A DNA stretch of 40,550 bases from assembly GCA_934725855.1 (NCBI GenBank), contig CAKVCL010000029.1:1-40550 (forward strand). Direction: 5' to 3'. This document shows, piece after piece, positions 1 through 6,691 of this stretch. Within the stretch, counting starts at the first letter, position 1. The number at the start of each line of letters is the position of its first letter. The translations under genes were made by a program, and so were the position numbers. The notes beneath the pieces were generated by a model that saw only the letters and a program-made list of their open reading frames with translations, made no database searches and had not been told where the DNA came from. Source of the DNA: an uncultured Cellulosilyticum sp. GTDB taxonomy: Bacteria > Bacillota > Clostridia > Lachnospirales > Cellulosilyticaceae.

Positions 1-138
1 AGTATTTACAGGTACACTGGCTATGGAATAGCCAGTGTAAAAGTGTTGCGCTTAATTTTACCGCTGAATAGTAACAAGTTATTTTAATTAAATTCACTTT
101 TTTCCTATCATCTGTCAAAAAAATATAAGAGTCAAATA

Positions 139-167
139 TTGACAAACGTTAGCCTCCATGCTATTAT
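139..167 (+). promoter_or_regulatory. Promoter of tRNA-Thr
   Basis: A perfect -35 (TTGACA, 139-144) is followed after 17 bases by TATTAT (162-167). An overlapping TATAAT lies at 165-170 with a longer 20-base spacer. Transcription would start about 15 bases before the tRNA at 189, as expected for a stable RNA gene. Confidence 0.75.
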
Positions 168-188
168 AATAAAGCGTTCAGCAAAGTT

Positions 189-261
189 GCTGCTATGGCT
201 CAGTCGGTAGAGCGTCGCCTTGGTAAGGCGGAGGTCACGGGTTCGATTCCCGTTAGCAGCT
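189..261 (+). tRNA. tRNA-Thr (anticodon GGU)
   Basis: A 73-base cloverleaf can be drawn by eye. The acceptor arms are GCTGCTA and TAGCAGC, the D stem is GCTC/GAGC, the anticodon stem is TCGCC/GGCGG with loop TTGGTAA, and the T arm is ACGGG-TTCGATT-CCCGT. The anticodon GGT reads ACC/ACU threonine codons. CCA is not encoded. It has its own promoter and terminator, so it is a single-gene unit. Confidence 0.95.
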
Positions 262-266
262 TAAGC

Positions 267-302
267 AAAAACCCTTGAAGCTCATAGGCTTCAAGGGTTT
301 TT
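267..302 (+). terminator. Rho-independent terminator of tRNA-Thr
   Basis: Perfect hairpin: AACCCTTGAAGC (270-281), a six-base loop, then GCTTCAAGGGTT (288-299), followed by a T-rich tract. It begins a few bases after the tRNA. The next 150 bases, to 454, hold no supportable gene. Confidence 0.9.
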
Positions 303-454
303 GTTTTTGGATAATCTAAACAATGCTACCTTTATCTTTTTGTCTAAAGCATCCTCTTATTAGTTTTTTATAAAAAAGTTCATACTGTTAGTATTGATGT
401 TGTTGCTGACTTCACTTGGATCTCTCTTAAGCACGACGTCTTATTATGAAACGC

Positions 455-1168
455 TTACATTTTGTTAAGCCATTTCTTTACTTGATATTTTTCTTCTATA
501 GCTTCATAAATAGTAACACCCGCACCTGAATTTTCTAATATAGCTCGTGCATACTTAAAGAATGCTCTTTCATTAGCTAGTCCCTTTGTGGGTTTTTTAA
601 ACAATGTTGATGCATAAGCTTTTATAATATCCTCTTGTTCATATTCTTCACATAAGTTTTCATTCTCTGTGATAGTAATCCCACTTCCTCTAAACTCCTC
701 ATCCCAATAGCATAAAAAGTTATACGATTCACTCAGATCATTATTTTGCTCTAGAACTCCTGTAATTGTACCATCTAATAATATCTCATCACTTGTGACC
801 TCACTATAACAAGCATCGCAAATGCCTATTAATGACAGTAGATCATTTTGATTTTTATTAGTTGTTAAATAAGCAATTTTTAAAGGCCTACCAAAATTAG
901 CACAATGATAACATGTGAAATTTTACCTTTATTTTTATCATCATTGCAACTCTTTGTTTCCACTTTTTATATAGTAACTGAGCTTCTTCAAAACTCTCAT
1001 AAGTAATCTTACAATTGTTACAAATAATTTCATAATTTCGTTCAGAATGCAACAGTACTTCTAAACTCGATTGACAACTGCTACATTTAATTTCCTCTAA
1101 TTTTTTTTAATTCTTTAACACTCTGTATAAATCATTGTCCGTTCAAGACATTCTGGCATTTGTTCCAT
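455..1168 (-). pseudogene. Frameshifted gene for a Cys-rich (CxxC) protein, family not recognised
   Basis: A start codon at 1168 has a good ribosome site (AGGAGA about 8 bases upstream). The frame runs MEQMPECLERTMIYTEC and then stops. Coding sense continues in another frame from about 1100 to 910 (LEEIKCSSCQ..., with a second CNNC pair). It then returns to the first frame from about 922 (FTCYHCANFG..., later ICDAC) and runs to a stop at 455, the last stretch being about 155 codons without its own start. The joined product would be about 235 aa with four Cys pairs, which suggests zinc-ribbon-like folds, and an acidic C-terminal half. At least two frameshifts are needed; an A8 run at 1101-1108 is a likely site. 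It follows the EamA gene closely on the same strand. I do not recognise the family. Sequencing indels are an alternative to real decay. Confidence 0.6.
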
Positions 1169-1182
1169 ATTTTTTCTCCTAT

Positions 1183-2061
1183 TTATTTCTTATGATCTGA
1201 AATGAAAACCCCTACAATAATTAACGTTGCACCTAAAACACCCATTATAGACACAGGCTCCTTTAAAATTAAGGTAGCTGCTATCATGGTTGAAAAAGGA
1301 TTAATGTAGATATAATTGTTGGTAACCACTGTTCCTAATTTATGTATTGCATGATTCCATAGGACATAACATATGCCACTTCCTAATATCCCTAGAAATA
1401 ATATACAAAAAAGAAGTTTTCCGTTTGCTAACGGCTGTATGCTAAAAGCTTCTCCTTTTATAAGCTCAATCGGTAATGCTGAAATAAATCCCCAAAGCAT
1501 AATGCGTCTCGTTAATAGGAGCCCATCACATTTGCTAATTTGTTTTTTTAATAAAACGGAATAGATTGCCCAACAAAAAGCAGCTCCTAAAGAAAGCATA
1601 TCGCCAAGTGGATTTAACTTCAAAACAACTGTCCCATTAAAAACAACTAATGCCACCCCTATGAAAGCAATTAAAAAACCTACAAAAGTTTCTTTTTGAA
1701 GTTTTTCATTTGGTAAACAAAAATGCGCCAAAATCGCCGTTAATATAGGGGCTGCTGCAATAATAATGCTTACATTAGAGGCTAGTGTATAGGTAAGTGC
1801 ATAATTTTCCATCAAAAAATAAATCGTGCACCCAAACAACCCTAAAAGTAAGCAGTTTATTTCTTCTTTTAAGCTTAATTTCATCACTTTAGGTTTTAAA
1901 ACAAATAAAACGATATAAGCAATGACAAAACGCATGAGCATAATTTGAAGTGGGGAATAGACTTCCAGTAAAACCTTACTTGCGATAAATGTCGTTCCCC
2001 AAACAATAATTGTAAAGATTGCCAAACCGTGTGCCATTGTTGTAGATATTTCTTTTTTCAT
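1183..2061 (-). CDS. EamA/DMT-family membrane transporter
   Basis: Protein of 292 aa with ten predicted hydrophobic helices in two tandem EamA repeats (about residues 10-140 and 150-288), the standard drug/metabolite transporter design and length. An early IVWGTTFIASK stretch and a Pro-containing helix (SPLQIMLMRF) are typical. These proteins export or import small metabolites across the cytoplasmic membrane; the substrate cannot be read from sequence. The start has a second Met at residue 9 as an alternative. The broken Cys-rich gene begins 15 bases after its stop on the same strand, so the two were probably co-transcribed. Confidence 0.85.
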   Translation of the reverse strand: MKKEISTTMAHGLAIFTIIVWGTTFIASKVLLEVYSPLQIMLMRFVIAYIVLFVLKPKVMKLSLKEEINCLLLGLFGCTIYFLMENYALTYTLASNVSIIIAAAPILTAILAHFCLPNEKLQKETFVGFLIAFIGVALVVFNGTVVLKLNPLGDMLSLGAAFCWAIYSVLLKKQISKCDGLLLTRRIMLWGFISALPIELIKGEAFSIQPLANGKLLFCILFLGILGSGICYVLWNHAIHKLGTVVTNNYIYINPFSTMIAATLILKEPVSIMGVLGATLIIVGVFISDHKK

Positions 2062-2156
2062 GATGTCTTCTTATTTGTAATCATTTATTTTGCCTTTTTA
2101 TTCTTATATTCCAACTGACTCTATGTATCTAAGCATTTTTTATTCTTAAGCCAGGC

Positions 2157-3008
2157 CTAAATAAATAGCTGTTTCTTCTCGACCAAATAGCCATAACCTC
2201 CAATATAAATGGCATCTATGATATCTTCATGATAATCAAGTTTTACGGTCATACGAGAGGGTTGTTTCAAATGATAGCCTTGCTCAAAAATATATTGTTG
2301 TTTTTTTTCAACATATTTAAAAAGATAGCCTGCTAAAGCACAGTTAGACGTGCCGGTTGCAGATTCTTCATCAATTCCATAAAGTGGTGCAAAATTTCTG
2401 CATATGGCATCATATGCCCCCGTATTAGATAAAGCAAATGTATGAATACCTACAACGCCTAACTGCTCACTTAGCCTTGATATGCAGTCAAACTTAGGCT
2501 CTAAAAGACTTAACTGTAACGCTGATTGAATGGGTAAAATGATATCTTTTAGTCCTGTAGAAATAATCTGTATGGGTAACTTCTCTTCGATAAATTGTTT
2601 TTCTAAGCACTCCTTAAATAAACTAGGTTTAACTGTCTCATAATAAGTCGGACAATTTTGCTCCATAAAAACCTGCCCATCTTCTGTTAGCTCCACATTC
2701 AAAATACCCGCCTTGGTTTCTATGGTATAATGTGTTTTTTCTAACATGCCCAGCCCGTTCATCATGGCGAACGTAGCAATTGTTGCATGTCCACATAATG
2801 CCACCTCCTCAGTAGGTGTAAAATACTCCAATTGATAGTCTGCCACATTAGAAGTTCCCACAAAAGCTGTCTCAGAATAACCTAACGCCTTAGCAATGGC
2901 CATCTTCTGGATATTCGTCAAATCTGGTCTGTCTAATACCACGCCTGCCTTATTGCCACCTTGTCCATCCTTACTAAAGCCACTTGCTGCATATACCTCT
3001 GTCATCAT
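2157..3008 (-). CDS. PhzF-family isomerase/epimerase-like protein
   Basis: Protein of 283 aa, the usual length for the PhzF/YddE family (diaminopimelate-epimerase fold). GGNKAGVV near residues 17-24, SETAFV with Glu46, ALCGHATIAT in the middle and ESATGTSNCAL near residue 215 match conserved PhzF segments. Glu46 becomes Glu45 if translation starts at the second Met; it corresponds to the catalytic acid of PhzF. The ribosome site AAGGAG lies just before two consecutive ATG codons, so either Met may be used. Most family members outside phenazine clusters have no known substrate and there is no phenazine pathway here, so function is open. Confidence 0.88.
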   Translation of the reverse strand: MMTEVYAASGFSKDGQGGNKAGVVLDRPDLTNIQKMAIAKALGYSETAFVGTSNVADYQLEYFTPTEEVALCGHATIATFAMMNGLGMLEKTHYTIETKAGILNVELTEDGQVFMEQNCPTYYETVKPSLFKECLEKQFIEEKLPIQIISTGLKDIILPIQSALQLSLLEPKFDCISRLSEQLGVVGIHTFALSNTGAYDAICRNFAPLYGIDEESATGTSNCALAGYLFKYVEKKQQYIFEQGYHLKQPSRMTVKLDYHEDIIDAIYIGGYGYLVEKKQLFI

Positions 3009-3067
3009 CGTTCTCCTTATCTTATGATTCTATTGTTAATGAATTGATTGACTCACAAATCAAGACA

Positions 3068-3445
3068 CTATATACTTGCACACTGTCTTTTAACCACTGA
3101 ATTAAATAGGTATAAAGCACTCATCATTAATAAACTCGTTCCTATTAACACATATAAAGGATACAGCATGAGTGCTTTTTCTGGAATAATCATGGGTAAA
3201 ATCGTAAGCGCCACCCAACTTATTTCTAATCCTAACCCTACAGCTAAAAGCATTCTGCAAACTGCTCCAATCCATACGCACATTACAACAAGAAATGCCC
3301 CATCCTAAAAAGGCACCTAGTCCAATTAAAATAACCATTCTTTTGCTACTCACTTGCCAACATAACTTAGGGGCTAATAGCATCCCAATGGCAAGTGCCG
3401 TGATTTCAAGAAAAATGATTTCTTTGTTAAGTTGTCCTCTTTCAT
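3068..3445 (-). pseudogene. Frameshifted small multi-pass membrane protein
   Basis: A start at 3445 with an AAGGA ribosome site gives MKEDNLTKKSFF... and soon stops. Hydrophobic coding sense then runs in a second frame (IIFLEITALAIGMLLAP... to ...GWGISCCN, about 3425-3290) and returns to the first frame (CVWIGAVCRMLLAVG... to 3068). Joined, it would be about 125 aa with four hydrophobic segments. Two offsetting frameshifts are needed. The product is unrecognised. It lies after the agrBD terminator, so it is not part of that operon. Decay is more likely than error because the flanking long genes are intact, but indel errors cannot be excluded. Confidence 0.55.
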
Positions 3446-3519
3446 GATGCTTTCCTTTCTATGTTCTCATTATTTCATATATCCTCTAAAAAGTACATAT
3501 TGCCATCATTTTTATGCAA

Positions 3520-3566
3520 CAAAAAAGCTAATGGTCTTTATCTTTTGATAAATTTCCATTAGCTCT
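3520..3566 (-). terminator. Terminator after agrBD
   Basis: Inverted repeat AGCTAATGG (3526-3534) and CCATTAGCT (3556-3564). Read on the minus strand it is followed by TTTTTTG. It lies 28 bases after the agrD stop. Confidence 0.75.
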
Positions 3567-3591
3567 TTTCCGTCAAGAAATATTACATTTA

Positions 3592-3726
3592 CTATTTTAA
3601 TTTTTTGTCTTTCAAACATTTTGGCATTTCTACTTCATAATAAATGTAGAAAGATTTTGAACCACTTGCTTCTTTTACTGCTTTTTCTGCTGCTTTTGCA
3701 ATTCCCTTTAATAATGTTTTTTTCAT
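3592..3726 (-). CDS. agrD: AgrD-like cyclic-lactone autoinducer precursor with a Ser ring residue
   Basis: A 44-aa ORF. An amphipathic N-terminal stretch (MKKTLLKGIAKAAEKAVKEA) is followed by SGSKSFYIYYEVEMPKCLK and a short Lys-rich tail. The charged tail after the core (YEVEMPKCL) aligns with the DEVEVPKEL segment of staphylococcal AgrD. By that alignment the macrocycle would be the five residues SFYIY. The ring position that is normally Cys is Ser25, so the predicted peptide is a lactone rather than a thiolactone; Ser rings are known in the Staphylococcus intermedius group. The only Cys lies in the C-terminal recognition segment. The start codon overlaps the agrB stop as ATGA, the usual agrBD coupling. 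No agrC/agrA pair is in the window. Ring assignment is inferred. Confidence 0.82.
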   Translation of the reverse strand: MKKTLLKGIAKAAEKAVKEASGSKSFYIYYEVEMPKCLKDKKLK

Positions 3727-4307
3727 CCTTCATCCCTCCTTTTATTTTTTACACTCCATAATCCTACAACGGTTACAACTTGCGTGTAAAATAACACCCA
3801 CGCCAATGATAACCCTTGTTTCCATCCAACTGTAATCAGCCATATACATAAAGTAAACAAAAGGGTAATCCATCTTGCCATACGCTTTCGGTAAACCATC
3901 TCAGCTTCTGTTTTTGGATTTTTTTCGCTATTAATGGAACCGATATAAAAAATATAAACCCCTGAAAGCAAACTTCCAACTAACATGATCTGATGAAAAC
4001 CTTCATACGCCACACAACTCTTACTTAAAAGCATGCCTAAATAAATCCCATTCGATAAGGCAAAGCATTGCGCATAAGATGGTGCATGATAGCCTCCTGT
4101 ATAATGTCTCAAGCTGATTAGTGCAATCAAGAAGCAAACGGTCCAAAGCAGTTGATGTGTCCAACAACCGATTATTAAGATAACGATGCTTGTGAGTCCA
4201 GAAGTTAATAGTAATTGTAGTCCATAAACATAAACGGGTCTATCTTCATTATCAATGATTTGTTCTTTAACAAGCATTTCTGTTAATCTATTGGCTAGTT
4301 GCTGCAT
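3723..4307 (-). CDS. agrB: AgrB-like accessory gene regulator peptidase
   Basis: A 194-aa integral membrane protein with about five or six hydrophobic segments, the usual AgrB size. The catalytic segment RHYTGGYHAPSYAQC carries His74 and Cys81 with the seven-residue offset seen for the His/Cys pair of AgrB cysteine endopeptidases. AgrB removes the C-terminal tail of AgrD and cyclises the peptide at the membrane. The gene overlaps agrD by four bases. Its own promoter candidate lies about 125 bases upstream. A GRAM of caution: AgrB proteins are also used for non-quorum peptides, and no receptor kinase gene is adjacent. Confidence 0.9.
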   Translation of the reverse strand: MQQLANRLTEMLVKEQIIDNEDRPVYVYGLQLLLTSGLTSIVILIIGCWTHQLLWTVCFLIALISLRHYTGGYHAPSYAQCFALSNGIYLGMLLSKSCVAYEGFHQIMLVGSLLSGVYIFYIGSINSEKNPKTEAEMVYRKRMARWITLLFTLCIWLITVGWKQGLSLAWVLFYTQVVTVVGLWSVKNKRRDEG

Positions 4308-4401
4308 GGCCTCTCCCCTTTCATCTATTCTTTTATATCATAATGAAATATTACGATTGGATGCTACATTTGATTTAAAGCAGTCATTTTATAAACATTT
4401 T

Positions 4402-4417
4402 AAGATTAACTAATCTT
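4402..4417. promoter_or_regulatory. Inverted repeat in the agrB leader (possible operator)
   Basis: AAGATTA-AC-TAATCTT is a perfect 7-2-7 inverted repeat lying about 6-20 bases downstream of the expected transcription start of agrBD. Its position suits an operator or an RNA hairpin near the 5' end. No binding protein can be assigned. Confidence 0.35.
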
Positions 4418-4429
4418 TCCTTTTTTTCT

Positions 4430-4457
4430 ATTATAACTCACTTCATGTAACTTTCAA
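4430..4457 (-). promoter_or_regulatory. Promoter candidate for agrBD
   Basis: Minus strand: TTGAAA (4457-4452), a 16-base spacer, TATAAT (4435-4430). The start would be near 4423, leaving a leader of about 115 bases before agrB. Confidence 0.6.
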
Positions 4458-4505
4458 TATATTTTTATTATTTTCAGAAAATTTCATTATAATGTTGTCA
4501 TTTAA

Positions 4506-4553
4506 AAATACCTGATGTCGTAGAAGTCACATGCTTCTAAACATCAGGTATTT
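4506..4553 (-). terminator. Terminator after the stalk-domain protein gene
   Basis: A 13-bp perfect stem, AAATACCTGATGT (4506-4518) with ACATCAGGTATTT (4541-4553); the loop itself contains a smaller inverted repeat (TAGAAG/CTTCTA). It begins nine bases after the stop codon of the upstream gene. Confidence 0.8.
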
Positions 4554-4561
4554 GGGGTTAT

Positions 4562-5680
4562 TTAAATGCTTTGTGTATAAAGTTCATCGTAGTAATCGTC
4601 ATAAGTTCCGATAGTTTGTGAAGTAGCATAATTTCTAATCTCACCTTGAATCTCATAACCTGTTTCTCTACGCAAACGGTTTGCAATCTCTCTCATATAG
4701 CTTCTTAAATCTGAATTGTTATTGGTGCCTGTACGATTATTCCATGCCGTTTTGATATCATCTGTTACGTCAATATAAATATAGAAGGTGATTTCTTCTC
4801 GGTTATCATTAACGTCAATATTGGTGTTTCTAAAAGAAATACTATTACTATAATTATCAATTCTAAAACTAGAGGTTTGATTGACAAGTCTTAATAAATC
4901 AGAGCCATAATAATCATCATAGTAGTAACCATTGCCTTCAGAATAAGTAAAGTTATCACTCTTAGAATAGTTGAAGCTATAAAGGTCATTTCTATTTCTT
5001 GTATACTCTACTGCCCCTGTAATTTGAATATCATCATGTCTTTGTCTGATAAAATAGCAAACATCCTCAAGGAAGGATTTCACATTGCTTCTACTTAATC
5101 TGGTAAATTCACGATAATCTGATGCATCATCTATTTCAATGGTTACACGTAATCGATTAGAGCTTAAAGAAAGACTAAAGTCTAAGTCTACCCCATTAAA
5201 GTAGTCACTAAAACGACTCTCTAGCTCTCTTCTTGTATCAGACATTTCAGAACTTGTAATATCCTTACCTGTGGTCGTATTGTAACTGCTTGACCCATTA
5301 GATGTACTTGCTACAACGCCCTGATTTTTCAAGGTTTCTAATTCTTTTCGAAGCGCCTCAATTTCTGCATTCTTAGCCTGAATCTCCGCATTGGAACTTG
5401 TCGCTGCTGAATAATTGGAACCATTAATGGTAATGGTCTTCGTATTTGTATCCCATCCAATAGAACAGCCTAACATTTGTTCCAATGACTTAATGGGTAA
5501 ATAAGTGGTACCATCAATCATCACTGCCTGTGAACCACTATTTTGATAACTTCCATTATAATAAACATTGACACCACCATATTGTACATTCTTTTTTCTA
5601 TAGTCTCCGGCTGCTTGCATGGGGACGTAACACATCGCCAAACAAAGCATCAGTACTACTAAGTTTTTCCCTTTCTTCAT
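4562..5680 (-). CDS. Secreted protein with copper-amine-oxidase-N (stalk) domain
   Basis: Protein of 372 aa. A signal peptide (MKKGKNLVVLMLCLAMCYVPMQAAG) is followed at about residues 30-92 by a copper amine oxidase N-terminal-like domain: VNVYYNGS, then AVMIDGTTYLPIKSLEQMLG and IGWDTNTKTITING. This domain is a common extracellular stalk in Clostridia and is not an oxidase by itself. A short coiled coil (about 96-120) and a Ser/Thr linker follow. The C-terminal 230 residues are unusually rich in Asp, Tyr, Arg, Asn and Ser and match no family I know. They look like two similar halves, each with a strand-rich stretch after an EITFYI/RVTIEI-like core. Likely exported and cell-surface or matrix associated; function unknown. 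Confidence 0.8.
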   Translation of the reverse strand: MKKGKNLVVLMLCLAMCYVPMQAAGDYRKKNVQYGGVNVYYNGSYQNSGSQAVMIDGTTYLPIKSLEQMLGCSIGWDTNTKTITINGSNYSAATSSNAEIQAKNAEIEALRKELETLKNQGVVASTSNGSSSYNTTTGKDITSSEMSDTRRELESRFSDYFNGVDLDFSLSLSSNRLRVTIEIDDASDYREFTRLSRSNVKSFLEDVCYFIRQRHDDIQITGAVEYTRNRNDLYSFNYSKSDNFTYSEGNGYYYDDYYGSDLLRLVNQTSSFRIDNYSNSISFRNTNIDVNDNREEITFYIYIDVTDDIKTAWNNRTGTNNNSDLRSYMREIANRLRRETGYEIQGEIRNYATSQTIGTYDDYYDELYTQSI

Positions 5681-5722
5681 TCTGTTCCTCCTCCACTTTT
5701 CATCCTTTTCCTATCTACTTTG

Positions 5723-5751
5723 TCTATAACCCTTAGTGTTTATTTCGGCAA
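5723..5751 (-). promoter_or_regulatory. Promoter candidate for the stalk-domain protein
   Basis: Minus strand: TTGCCG (5751-5746), 17-base spacer, TATAGA (5728-5723), about 40 bases before the start codon. Matches are partial. Confidence 0.4.
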
Positions 5752-5841
5752 GTTTTTCTATTTTAATCAGTCTATCTCATGGATTCTTAACCATTATAAC
5801 TTTTCAGAATTTTTGTTTCAACACAATCCAACCGAATCCTT

Positions 5842-6597
5842 TTAATTTTTATACTCTTTTTTAAGTGCGTCTACTGCTTCTTTCATCACTTTAGCCAAAT
5901 CATCATTAATCACTAAATCTGCTTTATGATCTGCAGAAGTAGTACTCTTATTAATCAGCACCAAATGTTTCCCATTGAAATAATCAATAAGTCCTGCTGC
6001 AGGATAAACCACTAATGAGGTTCCTCCAATAATTAGTGTATCTGCCTCGCTAATAGCACGAATAGCCCCTGAAATCACCTTGTCATCTAATCCTTCTTCA
6101 TAAAGGACTACATCCGGTTTAACCATTCCTCCACATTTTTCACACTTAGGCACGCCCTCTGTCTCCATTACATAGTCTGCATCATAAAAAGCGTGGCATT
6201 TCATACAGTAGTTCCTAAGTACTGAGCCATGAAGTTCATAAACCTTCTTGCTTCCTGCTGCTTGATGCAGCCCATCAATATTTTGTGTCACGACCGCCTT
6301 TAATTTGCCCATCTCTTCTAACTTGGCTAAAGCCTTATGACATGCATTAGGCTTTGCCTGAGGATAAACTAAATGCTTTTTATAAAAATCATAAAAATCC
6401 TCTGTATATCTTACAAAAAAAGAGTGGGATACAGCTTGCTCTGGCGTAAAATGACGATTCAGCTTTTGACTATATAATCCATTAGAACTACGAAAGTCAG
6501 GAATGCCGCTAGCTGTACTAACTCCTGCTCCTCCAAAGAATACAATGTTATGACTTTCTTTTAATATCTCCACTAATGACTCTTCGGCATTGCTCAT
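5842..6597 (-). CDS. cobB: NAD-dependent protein deacylase (sirtuin)
   Basis: Protein of 251 aa, typical for bacterial Sir2. GAGVSTASGIPDFRS (residues 23-37) is the NAD-binding signature, TQNIDGLH surrounds residue 107 and His123 in ELHGS is the catalytic base. Cys131/Cys134 and Cys152/Cys155 form the structural zinc site. GTSLVVYPAAG closes the Rossmann fold. It removes acyl groups from lysines using NAD and is cytoplasmic. The residues Tyr and Arg that mark Sir5-type desuccinylases were not found at the usual spacing, so deacetylase activity is the safer reading. It lies 94 bases after the ABC-F gene and may be co-transcribed; no terminator is evident between them. Confidence 0.95.
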   Translation of the reverse strand: MSNAEESLVEILKESHNIVFFGGAGVSTASGIPDFRSSNGLYSQKLNRHFTPEQAVSHSFFVRYTEDFYDFYKKHLVYPQAKPNACHKALAKLEEMGKLKAVVTQNIDGLHQAAGSKKVYELHGSVLRNYCMKCHAFYDADYVMETEGVPKCEKCGGMVKPDVVLYEEGLDDKVISGAIRAISEADTLIIGGTSLVVYPAAGLIDYFNGKHLVLINKSTTSADHKADLVINDDLAKVMKEAVDALKKEYKN

Positions 6598-6691
6598 CTC
6601 ATATCATCTCCTACATGCTTTTCTTTTTATTATAGCACTGATAGCACTCAAAAAAGCAGATACTTTTATCATGCCCTATATTGTTATTTTT

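Noticed and set aside
3048..3308. Plus-strand ORF of 86 codons opposite the broken membrane gene
   Set aside because: It mirrors the hydrophobic minus-strand segments, has no ribosome site of note and no recognisable family.
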